Positions 29,064 to 38,926 of a stretch of 64,000 bases of DNA are shown here, one piece after another. The stretch spans positions 1,035,001-1,099,000 of the forward strand of contig NZ_JQNI01000002.1 of the NCBI RefSeq assembly GCF_000745175.1. The letters run 5' to 3'. The DNA comes from Deinococcus sp. YIM 77859. Its GTDB lineage: Bacteria > Deinococcota > Deinococci > Deinococcales > Deinococcaceae. The notes under the pieces were generated by a model, which was not told the DNA's origin, did not search any database, and was given only the letters and a program-made list of their open reading frames with translations. A program made the position numbers and the translations under genes. Each line of letters begins with the position of its first letter. Position 1 is the stretch's first letter.

Positions 29064-31673
29064 GTGACCGCCTCCGCTCTGACCGCCTCCCCAGAGGCCC
29101 CGGCCCACCTGCCCCCCCTGGAGTTCCTGACCGTGCTGTACGGCGGCGCAGAGGCGAAGGGGGCGGTAGAGTTCCGCTTCCTGCCCTCTGGCAAACGGGT
29201 CTTCATGCCGTGGCCCATCTTCGACGGGCACCCGGACCTCTTCACGCTGGAGCAGGCCCCGGCAGGGCAACAGGTGTACTTCGGGATCAGCCTCCGCAAA
29301 GACTCCAGTGGGGGCAGCAAGGAGAACTGCCTCCCGACGCACCTTCAATGGGTCGACTTCGACCTGAAGGGGACGCCCTACACGGGCGGTCGGACGGACG
29401 TGCTGAACATGACCCCGGAGGAACTGCGGGAGGCTGCCCAGGTGCTCTGCCGTGACGTGCTGGCAAAGGCAGAGGCGCTGGGCCTCCCGGTGCGCCTGGT
29501 GGTCTACTCCGGGCACGGCCTGCAGGTGTACTGGGCACGTCCGGCCCGGTCGACCCTGGAAGACACCGAACGCTATAACCGCGCCCTGGTTGCCGAGTAC
29601 GGCCCGGAATATGGGGCAGACACGAAGACAGTCGACGCCCAGCGCATTTTTCGGGTGCCCGGTGGCCGCAACCTGAAGAATCCGGCGCGGCCTCTGCCGG
29701 TCGAAGTCTGGTACATCGACGCGGGCGCAGTGACGCCCCGTGAATCCCTGGAGGCGCTGGCCCAGGCCCACGCCCCCAGGCCTGCGCCTCCCCCTCCCCC
29801 CCGGCTCAAGCGTCCCACGCCCGCCCCCCCGGAGCAGGGCGACGTGATCCAGGCCTTTAACGCCCGGTACGACATTCACGAGATGCTGACCCGCTACGGG
29901 TACACACGGGACGGCGACCGCTACACGCGGCCCGGTGAGGATGCGTCAGGCCGTGACGTGAAGTTGCTGGAGAACGCACGCGGGGTGCTGTGCTCCTACC
30001 ATCACTCCAGCAATGACCCCCTTGCCGATACCCCGGACGCGGCCCACCTGCAGGAACCCTTCGACCTGTACCGCCTGTATGAGCACAGCGGCGACTACAG
30101 AGCGGCAGTGAAGGCAGCGGCAGAGGAGCTGGGCCTCTCCCCTGTCGACGGCGAAGGCATCCGCGTAGGCCCCAGGCAGGCCGCGCCTGCCCTGGAATGG
30201 GGCCCGCGTCAGCCCTTGCCGCCAAAGCTGCCGCCCGTGCCCACCATGCCCCCGGAGATGCTGCCCCCCGCGCTAAGGGGGTGGCTCGTCGACGCGGCAG
30301 AGCTGGCCTGTGTCCCCCTGGAGGGTATGGCCGCGCCCGCCGTGGTTGGCCTCTCCGGGCTGATCGGGCGCTCTGTACGGATCGACCCGGAGGGCCTGGG
30401 GGATTGGATCGTCACGCCTAACCTCTGGGGCGGTGTGGTGCTGCGCCCCAGCGCCCTGAAAAGCATGCAGCTAGACCGGGCGCTGGAGCCACTGCAGGCG
30501 CTAGAGAACCGCGCCCGCGATGAGTTCCGAGACGGGGAGATCGACCGGGAATTACGCCTGGAGTCTCTGAAGGCCCAGGAAGAGCAGATCAAGAAAGCGG
30601 CCCGAACCAAAGGGGGATCACTCGACCTTGACGCCCTCCGGAAACTGCGGGAAGAACTGCGGGAGGCCGCGCCCGTCGCTACCCGGTACGTGGTCAACAA
30701 CGTCACGTATGAGAAGCTGGGCGAGCTTCTGGGGGAGAACCCACGCGGCCTGACGATGGTGCGGGATGAGCTGGCCGGGTGGATCGACCACATGAGCCGC
30801 GAAGAGAACGCGGAAGCACGGGGCTTCTTCCTCACCAGTTGGAACGGCGACGGCTCCTATGACTTCGACCGCATAGGCCGGGGCACCGTGCGAGTGGATC
30901 ACCTCTGTCTGGCCGTGGTCGGCATGATCCAGCCGGGGCCGATGCAACAATTCCTGAGACGGAGCCGCGCCGGGACTGCCGGTGACGTGGGCTTACTGCA
31001 GCGGTTCCAGCTTCTGATCTACCCGGACGGGATGCCCAAATGGGTACGCCGGGGCCACCCGGCAGACCCCCAGGCGAAGGCCCGCGCCTTTGCGGTGTAT
31101 GAGGCGCTGGACACCCTGCGCCGGTCAGCGGAGCCGGTCACGCTGACCTTTACCGACGAGGCCCAGGCCGTCTTCAGGGAGTGGCGCGACACCCTGGAGA
31201 ACCGCCTCCGGGGTGGGGAGTTGGTCGACTCTCCCGCGTTTGAATCACACCTGGGCAAATACCGCTCCCTGGTGCCCTCGCTGGCCCTGATCTTTCATCT
31301 GGTCGAAGTGGCCCAGGCCCACCCGGACCCGGCCACACTGCCGCCCGTGTCCATCGATGCGCTGGAGCTGGCCCTCAACTGGGCTGAGTTCCTGGAGTTG
31401 CACGCCCGGAAGGTGTACGCGGTCGAAGTAGGGGGCTTCCACGCCCCGGCCTATGCCCTCGTCGACAAGATCAAGGCGGGCGCGGTCAGGGATGGGGACC
31501 GGCTGTATGCCCTGCGCCGGAAGGAGTGGGCCGGGCTGAAGGATGAGGAATTGGGGCTGGCCCTGAGCGCCCTGACCGAATGGGGATGGGTGCAGGTCGA
31601 AGTCGTAGAGACGGGCGGGCGACCGGCGGAAGTGCTGCGCCTGCACCCGGAGCTGACGGGGGGTGAAGCGTGA
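29064..31673 (+). CDS. PrimPol (AEP primase) - DUF3987 helicase-like replication protein
   Basis: An 869-residue protein. The N-terminal archaeo-eukaryotic primase-type domain shows the catalytic DxD (D98, D100 in WVDFDLKG), the SxH motif (S149-G-H151 in VYSGHGLQVYW) and the third block DAQRIFRVPGGRNLKN (D191, R194). A middle module (about 285-370: RYGYTRDGDRYTRPGEDAS ... PFDLYRLYEHSGDYRAAVKA) resembles linkers in phage primases. From about residue 400 it is a DUF3987-type helicase-like ATPase with a degenerate P-loop (VVLRPSALKS) and the VRDELAGWIDHM acidic motif. It would prime and unwind the excised element. GTG start with a poor ribosome-binding site. Confidence 0.85.
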   Translation: MTASALTASPEAPAHLPPLEFLTVLYGGAEAKGAVEFRFLPSGKRVFMPWPIFDGHPDLFTLEQAPAGQQVYFGISLRKDSSGGSKENCLPTHLQWVDFDLKGTPYTGGRTDVLNMTPEELREAAQVLCRDVLAKAEALGLPVRLVVYSGHGLQVYWARPARSTLEDTERYNRALVAEYGPEYGADTKTVDAQRIFRVPGGRNLKNPARPLPVEVWYIDAGAVTPRESLEALAQAHAPRPAPPPPPRLKRPTPAPPEQGDVIQAFNARYDIHEMLTRYGYTRDGDRYTRPGEDASGRDVKLLENARGVLCSYHHSSNDPLADTPDAAHLQEPFDLYRLYEHSGDYRAAVKAAAEELGLSPVDGEGIRVGPRQAAPALEWGPRQPLPPKLPPVPTMPPEMLPPALRGWLVDAAELACVPLEGMAAPAVVGLSGLIGRSVRIDPEGLGDWIVTPNLWGGVVLRPSALKSMQLDRALEPLQALENRARDEFRDGEIDRELRLESLKAQEEQIKKAARTKGGSLDLDALRKLREELREAAPVATRYVVNNVTYEKLGELLGENPRGLTMVRDELAGWIDHMSREENAEARGFFLTSWNGDGSYDFDRIGRGTVRVDHLCLAVVGMIQPGPMQQFLRRSRAGTAGDVGLLQRFQLLIYPDGMPKWVRRGHPADPQAKARAFAVYEALDTLRRSAEPVTLTFTDEAQAVFREWRDTLENRLRGGELVDSPAFESHLGKYRSLVPSLALIFHLVEVAQAHPDPATLPPVSIDALELALNWAEFLELHARKVYAVEVGGFHAPAYALVDKIKAGAVRDGDRLYALRRKEWAGLKDEELGLALSALTEWGWVQVEVVETGGRPAEVLRLHPELTGGEA

Positions 31674-31789
31674 CCACCTTCAAAATGCGGAGCTACCGAA
31701 AAACGGCGGCAGACCCCGCCCCCCCCACCGCTAAAACCGACAAAAGCCCCACCCCGGCCCCCGTGCCCCGTTGTCGCTGCCCCTTCTGA
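31670..31789 (+). CDS. Possible 39-residue protein coupled to the primase gene
   Basis: A GTG start overlaps the PrimPol stop (GTGA). The product is basic at first (FKMRSYRK), then Pro/Ala/Thr-rich, and ends PRCRCPF. Overlap geometry is the only support; no family is recognised. Confidence 0.35.
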   Translation: MTTFKMRSYRKTAADPAPPTAKTDKSPTPAPVPRCRCPF

Positions 31790-31808
31790 CGGTTCTGACG
31801 GTGGGGGG

Positions 31809-32081
31809 GTGGGGGTGCCCGCCCCGATTCCAGCCGGGGCCGCGCCTGCAGTCACCCGACTCCCTGACGGGCGGTTGAATGCCGCCGTGCTTCAGCTCCA
31901 GCCGGGGCGCTGCGCTTCCTGCACTCACTGGCAGGGGCCGGACGAATACGGCGACGGCCTCTGTCCCCTGGGTCGACGTGCCCACGGGTGGTATGACGGC
32001 AACCCTGACGCGCCGGTCATGACCACGCCCCTCCATGAATGCGCGGCCCATGCCGGACGCGGCTGGAAGCGGCGCAGATGA
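31809..32081 (+). CDS. Small cysteine-containing protein of the element
   Basis: 90 residues, GTG start. Cysteines in CASCTHW, GLCPLG and HECAAH could bind one zinc ion. The Arg/Lys-rich C-terminus (RGWKRRR) suggests nucleic-acid contact. No known family recognised. It lies 135 nt after the primase stop and ends 110 nt before the next gene; the start may lie further in. Confidence 0.5.
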   Translation: MGVPAPIPAGAAPAVTRLPDGRLNAAVLQLQPGRCASCTHWQGPDEYGDGLCPLGRRAHGWYDGNPDAPVMTTPLHECAAHAGRGWKRRR

Positions 32082-32191
32082 CCACCCATAAGCCCCTCTC
32101 AGACAGGCCAGCGCGGGCGCTCTTTGCCGTGCTGCAGGTCTGCTGAGACATTCCAGGGGGGCTAACCCCCCCCTCTCTATAGGAGGGCACC

Positions 32192-32482
32192 ATGCCTAAC
32201 CCTGATCCGGTCGAAGCACGGCAAGCGAAGAGACGCAAGCGGCGCGGAAAGCCTGGCACCCTCGAAGATGCGCGGGCGCTGCTGTGGCGGGCACTCCAGA
32301 GGGCCGCTGAGCTGCTGGAGGAAGACGACCCGGCCCTAACCCTGAAGGCCGTGCACGCGGTCAGCCAGGGGGCAAGCAGTTACGCGAAGCTCGTCGAAGT
32401 GGGAGAGCTGGAGGCCCGTATCGCGGCCCTGGAGATCGCCCAGGAAGGCCCAGGCCCCCGCGTGGGCAGGGGGGCGGCATGA
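32192..32482 (+). CDS. Small helical phage-like protein
   Basis: 96 residues with the best ribosome-binding site in the element (AGGAGGG, 6 nt before the ATG). Basic N-terminus (RQAKRRKRRGKPG), then two helices LWRALQRAAELLEEDD and SYAKLVEVGELEARIAALE. Similar small proteins occur beside terminase genes in phages, but there is no terminase here. A short hairpin GGGGGG-CTAA-CCCCCC precedes the ribosome-binding site and could affect its expression. Function unknown. Confidence 0.6.
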   Translation: MPNPDPVEARQAKRRKRRGKPGTLEDARALLWRALQRAAELLEEDDPALTLKAVHAVSQGASSYAKLVEVGELEARIAALEIAQEGPGPRVGRGAA

Positions 32483-32694
32483 CCCTTCGCAGGCGGTTAC
32501 GGGAGTTGGAGGCGCGGCAGGGTGCGGGCGGCGTCGAAGTCTGGTGGATGGTCGAAGACCGGCCCGGTGCTTACCGGCGCAAGCTGGGGCAGGGGGAGGC
32601 GGTGGCCTTCGCTGACCTGCCCCCCTGCCCGCGTGGGCGGCTGCGAATCCTGGTGGATTACGTCGACGGCCTGGGCCTGGGGGGGGCACTGTGA
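32479..32694 (+). CDS. Small protein 1 of a tandem MTxRxRL set
   Basis: 71 residues, start overlapping the preceding stop by ATGA. It begins MTLRRRLRELEARQG, followed by a compact VEVWWMVEDRPG ... PRGRLRILVDYV segment of beta character. Its N-terminus is like those of the next two genes. Function unknown. Confidence 0.55.
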   Translation: MTLRRRLRELEARQGAGGVEVWWMVEDRPGAYRRKLGQGEAVAFADLPPCPRGRLRILVDYVDGLGLGGAL

Positions 32695-32780
32695 CCCGGC
32701 GCGGCAGACTCGCCCGCCTGGTGGCCCTGGCCCTGCCTGAAGACCTGCGCCAGGCAGTCACGGCGCGGGGGGCGGCATGA
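32691..32780 (+). CDS. Small protein 2 of the set (29 residues)
   Basis: GTG start overlapping the previous stop (GTGA) and stop overlapping the next start (ATGA). The product begins MTRRGRLARLVALALPEDLR. Its sequence similarity to the N-termini of its two neighbours suggests it is a truncated copy or a true micro-protein that keeps the translation chain unbroken. Confidence 0.4.
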   Translation: MTRRGRLARLVALALPEDLRQAVTARGAA

Positions 32781-33223
32781 CCCGGCGGAAGCGTCTCGCG
32801 GCGCTGGAGCTGGCCGCAGAGCAGGCGAAGGCGGCGCGGGTGGAAGCGCAGCGGGCCACGGTTGACCGGGCATGGGGGCGGCTCTCTCAGGCAGACCGGG
32901 AGACGCTGTGTGAGCTGAGAGACGCCCCCCAGGAACAGCTAGACGCGGTGGCGGAAGCGTTGAAGCCCTACCGCGTGAGCGCCGAGTATGGGCACTTTCT
33001 CGACTGGATCAGCGCGGCGGATGAGGTGGCAGAGGATGACCTCTTGCCCCTCGCCCCGGTGGGGGCGGCTGAGCAGCTCGAAGCGTGGGCGGCAGACTTC
33101 GACCGGGCGCTGAGTGAGTGCGAGATGCCCACAGCGGCCCTCATGACGGCTTTCAGGTGGGGCGCGGCGAATTGTCGATGGTGGGCGAGTCTCGCCCGCG
33201 AGGTGGGGGAGGTGGCCGGGTGA
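32777..33223 (+). CDS. Small protein 3 of the set
   Basis: 148 residues, ATGA overlap with the 29-residue gene. It begins MTRRKRLAALELAAEQAKAA, again the shared N-terminal helix, and continues as a helical acidic protein (DEVAEDDLLPLAPVGAAEQL). No family recognised. It is the last of the coupled small genes. Confidence 0.6.
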   Translation: MTRRKRLAALELAAEQAKAARVEAQRATVDRAWGRLSQADRETLCELRDAPQEQLDAVAEALKPYRVSAEYGHFLDWISAADEVAEDDLLPLAPVGAAEQLEAWAADFDRALSECEMPTAALMTAFRWGAANCRWWASLAREVGEVAG

Positions 33224-33262
33224 GACGCCCAGGGGCAGGCGGTGGGGATGCTTCTTTTTTAC

Positions 33263-33282
33263 GTCGGAAAATGTCGGAAAAT
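33263..33282 (+). repeat. Tandem 10-bp repeat GTCGGAAAAT
   Basis: Two perfect copies (33263-33272, 33273-33282) followed by a partial third (GTC). The stretch is AT-richer than its surroundings and lies in the only sizeable gap of the right half of the element. Possible iterons or a regulator site. Confidence 0.4.
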
Positions 33283-33317
33283 GTCACGCCCACGGGCAGG
33301 CCCGCCCTCTCTGCTGC

Positions 33318-33361
33318 TTGAAACATATCACTTTATGACATACCATGTCAACGGGTGATAT
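33318..33361 (+). promoter_or_regulatory. Promoter and palindromic operator of the XRE repressor gene
   Basis: TTGAAA (33318-33323), 17-nt spacer and TACCAT (33341-33346) form a good promoter. On top of it lie two concentric inverted repeats with the same centre (33343): inner TGACAT-ACC-ATGTCA (33336-33350) and outer ATATCAC / GTGATAT (33325-33331, 33355-33361). A dimeric repressor bound here would cover the -10 box, so autoregulation is likely. Confidence 0.65.
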
Positions 33362-33365
33362 AAGA

Positions 33366-33581
33366 ATGACTGGAATGAATGAACAGGTGCGGCGGGCGGT
33401 CCGGGAGCGTATGCAAGAGCAGGGGCTGACCCAGACAGAGCTGGGGGAGTTGGTTGGAATGGCCCAGCCCAACGTGCAGCGGCTTCTGGCCGGACGCGTG
33501 GGGGCGGTGCCGGAGAGCTGGCAGAGAGTCCTAGACGCGCTGGGCCTGGAGTTGGTCGCCGTGCCCAGGAAGGAAGCGTGA
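33366..33581 (+). CDS. XRE-family repressor of the element
   Basis: 71 residues from the ATG at 33366. An earlier in-frame ATG at 33345 lies inside the -10 box and cannot be used from this promoter; 33375 is another option. The helix-turn-helix is QGLTQTELGELVGMAQPNVQRLLAG. It ends 4 nt before int, so repressor and integrase are probably co-transcribed. Likely keeps the element quiescent, by analogy with phage and PICI master repressors. Confidence 0.8.
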   Translation: MTGMNEQVRRAVRERMQEQGLTQTELGELVGMAQPNVQRLLAGRVGAVPESWQRVLDALGLELVAVPRKEA

Positions 33582-33585
33582 GGCT

Positions 33586-34809
33586 ATGGCACGGGCCAAG
33601 AGGGTCGACAAGGCGAAGAACGGCAACGGGCGCGGCACCATCGACCAACTTCCGAGCGGGAAGTGGCGCTGGAGGATCACGGTTGGTCTGAAGCCGGACG
33701 GCACGCCCATGCGCAAGAGCGGCACGGCCCCCACAGAGAAGGCGGCCTGGGCCGCGATGACCCAGGCCCAGGCGGATCACCTGCGGGGCGGGGTAGCCGC
33801 GCCTGCCCGCGTGACCCTGGGCGAGTGGCTGGAGCGGTGGCTGGGGGGCAAGGAAGCGGGGCTGGCCGCGAAGACGCGGCACAACTACCGGAAGTTGATC
33901 GACCTGCACATCACGCCCCACCTGGGCCGGAAGCGCCTGCAGGAAGTGCGACCCGCTGACCTCCGGGCGCTCTATGCCCACCTGACCGGGGCGGGGCTGG
34001 GCGATTCCATGCAGCGTCAGGTGCACAACGTCCTGCATGGGGCCTTCGCTGAGGCGCTGCGCCTAGAGCTGGTGATGCGTGACCCTTCTGCTGTGGTGCG
34101 GCCCTCTCCGGTGCGGCGGCAGACTGCGCCGGTCGATAAGGCGCTGACAGCGGAAGAGGTCGCTACGCTGCTTCCCGTGCTGCAGGCGAGCCGCTGGGGG
34201 CTGATCTTTGAATTCATGCTGCACACCGGCCTACGCCGGGGCGAAGCGTGCGGCCTGAAGTGGGAGCACGTCGACCTAGAGGGGGGCGTCATCCACATTC
34301 GGGAGAATCTGGTGTCGATCAATGGAGCCGTGCAGGTGAGCACCCCAAAGACGGCGAAGAGTGCGCGACGGGTGCATCTCTCCAGCGAGGGCCTGGGCTG
34401 CCTGCGCCGTCAGCGTGACCTGCAGGCCTTTGAACGGGAGGCGCTGACCGCTGGGCCGGTACCGGGGCACGCGAAGGACTACCAGAGGAAGCGCCTCTGG
34501 ACCGACACCGGCTATGTCTTCACGGGCATATCAGGCGTCCGGCTGAACCCGGAGAACCTGGGCCGCTACCTGCACAAGCTCTGCGAAGAGGCGAAGATTA
34601 GGCCCGTGACGGTGCACGGCCTGCGCCACACGCACGCGTCCCTGATGCTGCGCCGTGGGGTGCCGCTGGAGGTGGTCAGCGAGAAGCTGGGGCACTCGCG
34701 CCCGTCCTTCACTGCAGACGTGTACCGGACGGTCTACCAGAGCGAGCATGAAGAGTGGGCGGTCAACCTGAGCGAGCTGACCGGGGGGCGGCCCAGGGTC
34801 GTAAATTAG
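33586..34809 (+). CDS. int: Tyrosine recombinase (integrase)
   Basis: 407 residues. An N-terminal arm-binding AP2-like domain (about 15-65: GRGTIDQLPSGKWRWRITV), a SAM-like core-binding domain (about 75-165) and a catalytic domain with R217 (TGLRRGE), K255 (TPKTAKSARR), H344/R347 (HGLRHTH), H370 (LGHSRPS) and nucleophile Y380. All catalytic residues are present, so the enzyme should be active. It lies 97 bp from the right attachment repeat and the tRNA gene it targets. Confidence 0.95.
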   Translation: MARAKRVDKAKNGNGRGTIDQLPSGKWRWRITVGLKPDGTPMRKSGTAPTEKAAWAAMTQAQADHLRGGVAAPARVTLGEWLERWLGGKEAGLAAKTRHNYRKLIDLHITPHLGRKRLQEVRPADLRALYAHLTGAGLGDSMQRQVHNVLHGAFAEALRLELVMRDPSAVVRPSPVRRQTAPVDKALTAEEVATLLPVLQASRWGLIFEFMLHTGLRRGEACGLKWEHVDLEGGVIHIRENLVSINGAVQVSTPKTAKSARRVHLSSEGLGCLRRQRDLQAFEREALTAGPVPGHAKDYQRKRLWTDTGYVFTGISGVRLNPENLGRYLHKLCEEAKIRPVTVHGLRHTHASLMLRRGVPLEVVSEKLGHSRPSFTADVYRTVYQSEHEEWAVNLSELTGGRPRVVN

Positions 34810-34814
34810 GCCGG

Positions 34815-34832
34815 TTGGTCACGCGTTGGTCA
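34815..34832 (+). repeat. Right arm-type integrase sites (two TTGGTCA repeats)
   Basis: TTGGTCA at 34815-34821 and 34826-34832, same direction and 11-bp spacing as the left cluster, within an identical 20-mer. Located between the int stop and the core repeat. Confidence 0.65.
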
Positions 34833-34869
34833 TAGACCTCAAAAGAGCAGGCGAAAAAGCGACTGCACG

Positions 34870-34904
34870 AAAAGAGAAAACCGCGCACTAGGCGCGGTGT
34901 TTTC
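34870..34904. terminator. Element-supplied terminator behind tRNA-Ala
   Basis: Stem ACCGCGC (34880-34886) / GCGCGGT (34892-34898), loop of 5, A-run on one side and TTTTCTTT on the other. It can end both int and the opposing tRNA transcript. Its stem differs from the displaced original at 27804-27838, so the element brought its own copy. Confidence 0.7.
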
Positions 34905-34905
34905 T

Positions 34906-34981
<76 letters not shown>

Positions 34982-34991
34982 AGCGGCGCTT

Positions 34992-35020
34992 AAGGTAGCA
35001 AAGCCAGCGAGACAGAACAA
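34992..35020 (-). promoter_or_regulatory. Promoter of tRNA-Ala
   Basis: On the minus strand TTGTTC (35020-35015), 17-nt spacer, TACCTT (34997-34992), 10 nt before the mature 5' end. It is divergent from the adjacent nucleotidyltransferase gene. Confidence 0.6.
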
Positions 35021-35027
35021 GAGCCGT

Positions 35028-35033
35028 TACCAT
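35028..35033 (+). promoter_or_regulatory. -10 box of the tRNA nucleotidyltransferase gene (leaderless)
   Basis: TACCAT, 7 nt before the ATG at 35041. Confidence 0.55.
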
Positions 35034-35040
35034 AACGCCC

Positions 35041-36339
<1,299 letters not shown>

Positions 36340-36347
36340 GGCCCGGG

Positions 36348-36359
36348 GGAAGCGCTTCC
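36348..36359 (+). promoter_or_regulatory. LacI/MalR-type operator upstream of the amylase gene
   Basis: Perfect 12-bp palindrome GGAAGCGCTTCC, 2 bp upstream of the -10 TATCCT (36362-36367), where a repressor would block polymerase. A near copy, GGAATCGCTTCC, precedes malE (57221-57232). Confidence 0.65.
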
Positions 36360-36361
36360 GC

Positions 36362-36367
36362 TATCCT
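36362..36367 (+). promoter_or_regulatory. -10 box of the amylase gene (leaderless)
   Basis: TATCCT, 8 nt before the ATG at 36376, adjoining the operator. Confidence 0.55.
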
Positions 36368-36375
36368 GGCCCGGC

Positions 36376-37823
<1,448 letters not shown>

Positions 37824-37827
<4 letters not shown>

Positions 37828-38786
37828 TGCAGCGGCACATGTCCCGGAAACCCGATCAGCCAGTCCAGCAGGTCCCCCACCATCGCGGAGGCGGTGACCA
37901 TGCCGCCCGCGCCGCCCCCCGCGAAGATGAGGGGACCGCATTCCTCACCCTCGTACACGAGGGCGTTGCGGCTGGCACCCTCGTTACAGAGGGGGTGTGT
38001 GGCGGGCAGGCGCTGCGGTGAGACGCTGGCCCGCCAGCCTGAGCCTTCGCGGTGCAGTTCGGCCACGAGCTTGATACGCTGCCCGGCAGCCCGCGCCGCC
38101 GCCACGTCTTCTGGGGTCACGTCCTCGATGCCCTGCACCCGCACGGCGGAATAGGGAAAGTCCCCGTCGGCACAGAAGCGCGCCAAGACCGTCAGCTTGT
38201 GGGCGCTGTCAAAGCCACCCACATCGAGGGTAGGCGGATCTTCGGCGTAGCCGAGGGCTTGCGCTTCGGCAAGCGCCTGGGCGTAGGTTTTGCCCCCCTC
38301 CATCTGGGTGAGGATGTAGTTGCAGGTACCGTTGAGCACCGCCTGCAGGCGGGTAAAGGTGCTCGCGCGCAACACGGTGCTCATCGGGCCGATCACCGGC
38401 GTCCCGGCCATCACGCTCGCCTCGTAGTACAGGCGCCCGGCGAGGGCGTACTCGCGCAGCTCGTCCCAGCACTCGGCAAGAAGCGCCTTGTTGGCCGTGA
38501 TCACGGGCCGCCCGGAACGCAGGTAGGGGCGCAGCAGGGCCAGGGGCCCCTCGATGCCGCCAAGCACCTCGATCACCACGCTGCTTTCCTGAAGAAAGCC
38601 GGGGTCGCTGGTGAGCGGCGTGCCGGGCGGAACGTCGCGCGGCTTGGCCGCGTCGCGCACCAGCACACCATTGACCTCGATACGCACGCCCAAATCATCA
38701 AAAATCGGCTTGCGGCGCTCCAGAAGCTGCAGGATGTTTTGCCCCACCGCGCCGCAGCCCAACACGCCCACCGTCACCGTTCTCAT
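37824..38786 (-). CDS. hom: Homoserine dehydrogenase
   Basis: 320 residues: NAD(P)-binding [17 protein letters not shown], then the catalytic domain with [33 protein letters not shown] and [15 protein letters not shown]...[19 protein letters not shown], the homoserine dehydrogenase signature with catalytic Lys. It lacks the C-terminal ACT domain of feedback-inhibited enzymes (usual length 430), so Thr control must act otherwise. It reduces aspartate semialdehyde on the way to Thr and Met, and Thr feeds Ile synthesis (ilv genes nearby). Confidence 0.92.
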
Positions 38787-38793
38787 GCGGGTG

Positions 38794-38799
38794 ACTGTA
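38794..38799 (-). promoter_or_regulatory. -10 box of hom (leaderless)
   Basis: TACAGT on the minus strand, 7 nt before the ATG at 38786. Confidence 0.6.
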
Positions 38800-38818
38800 G
38801 CGTCAGCCCGCGCGCTTA

Positions 38819-38853
<35 letters not shown>

Positions 38854-38860
38854 GCAGCGC

Positions 38861-38866
38861 TAGACT
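38861..38866 (+). promoter_or_regulatory. -10 box upstream of the prfA mini-ORF
   Basis: TAGACT, 6 nt before the ATG at 38873. It places the first start codon of the message in the mini-ORF, not in prfA. Confidence 0.55.
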
Positions 38867-38872
38867 GCGGGT

Positions 38873-38926
38873 ATGATGCCTGTGTCAAGTCTTCTGCTCG
38901 TTTCTGGATCGTGTCCACCGTGGTAA
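38873..38926 (+). CDS. Leaderless upstream mini-ORF overlapping the prfA start
   Basis: 17 codons encoding [17 protein letters not shown], ending in TAA. It starts 6 nt after the -10 box and runs past the GTG start of prfA (38911) in another frame; its TAA (38924-38926) overlaps the second possible GTG (38920). prfA has no clear Shine-Dalgarno sequence, so its translation may depend on ribosomes terminating here. The stop is read by RF1 and RF2, and Pro-Pro-Trp before the stop could slow termination. Confidence 0.5.
   Translation: MMPVSSLLLVSGSCPPW

Noticed and set aside
33336..33350. Radiation/desiccation response motif of Deinococcus
   Set aside because: The TGACAT-ACC-ATGTCA palindrome superficially resembles it but lacks the TTATG...CATAA ends, and it lies on the promoter of a mobile-element repressor. 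No proper copy of the motif was seen in the window.
38873..38926. Programmed frameshift into prfA, like the +1 shift of prfB
   Set aside because: From the mini-ORF frame to the prfA frame a -1 shift is needed, there is no slippery site or stop-codon arrangement as in prfB, and prfA has usable GTG starts. Termination-reinitiation is simpler.
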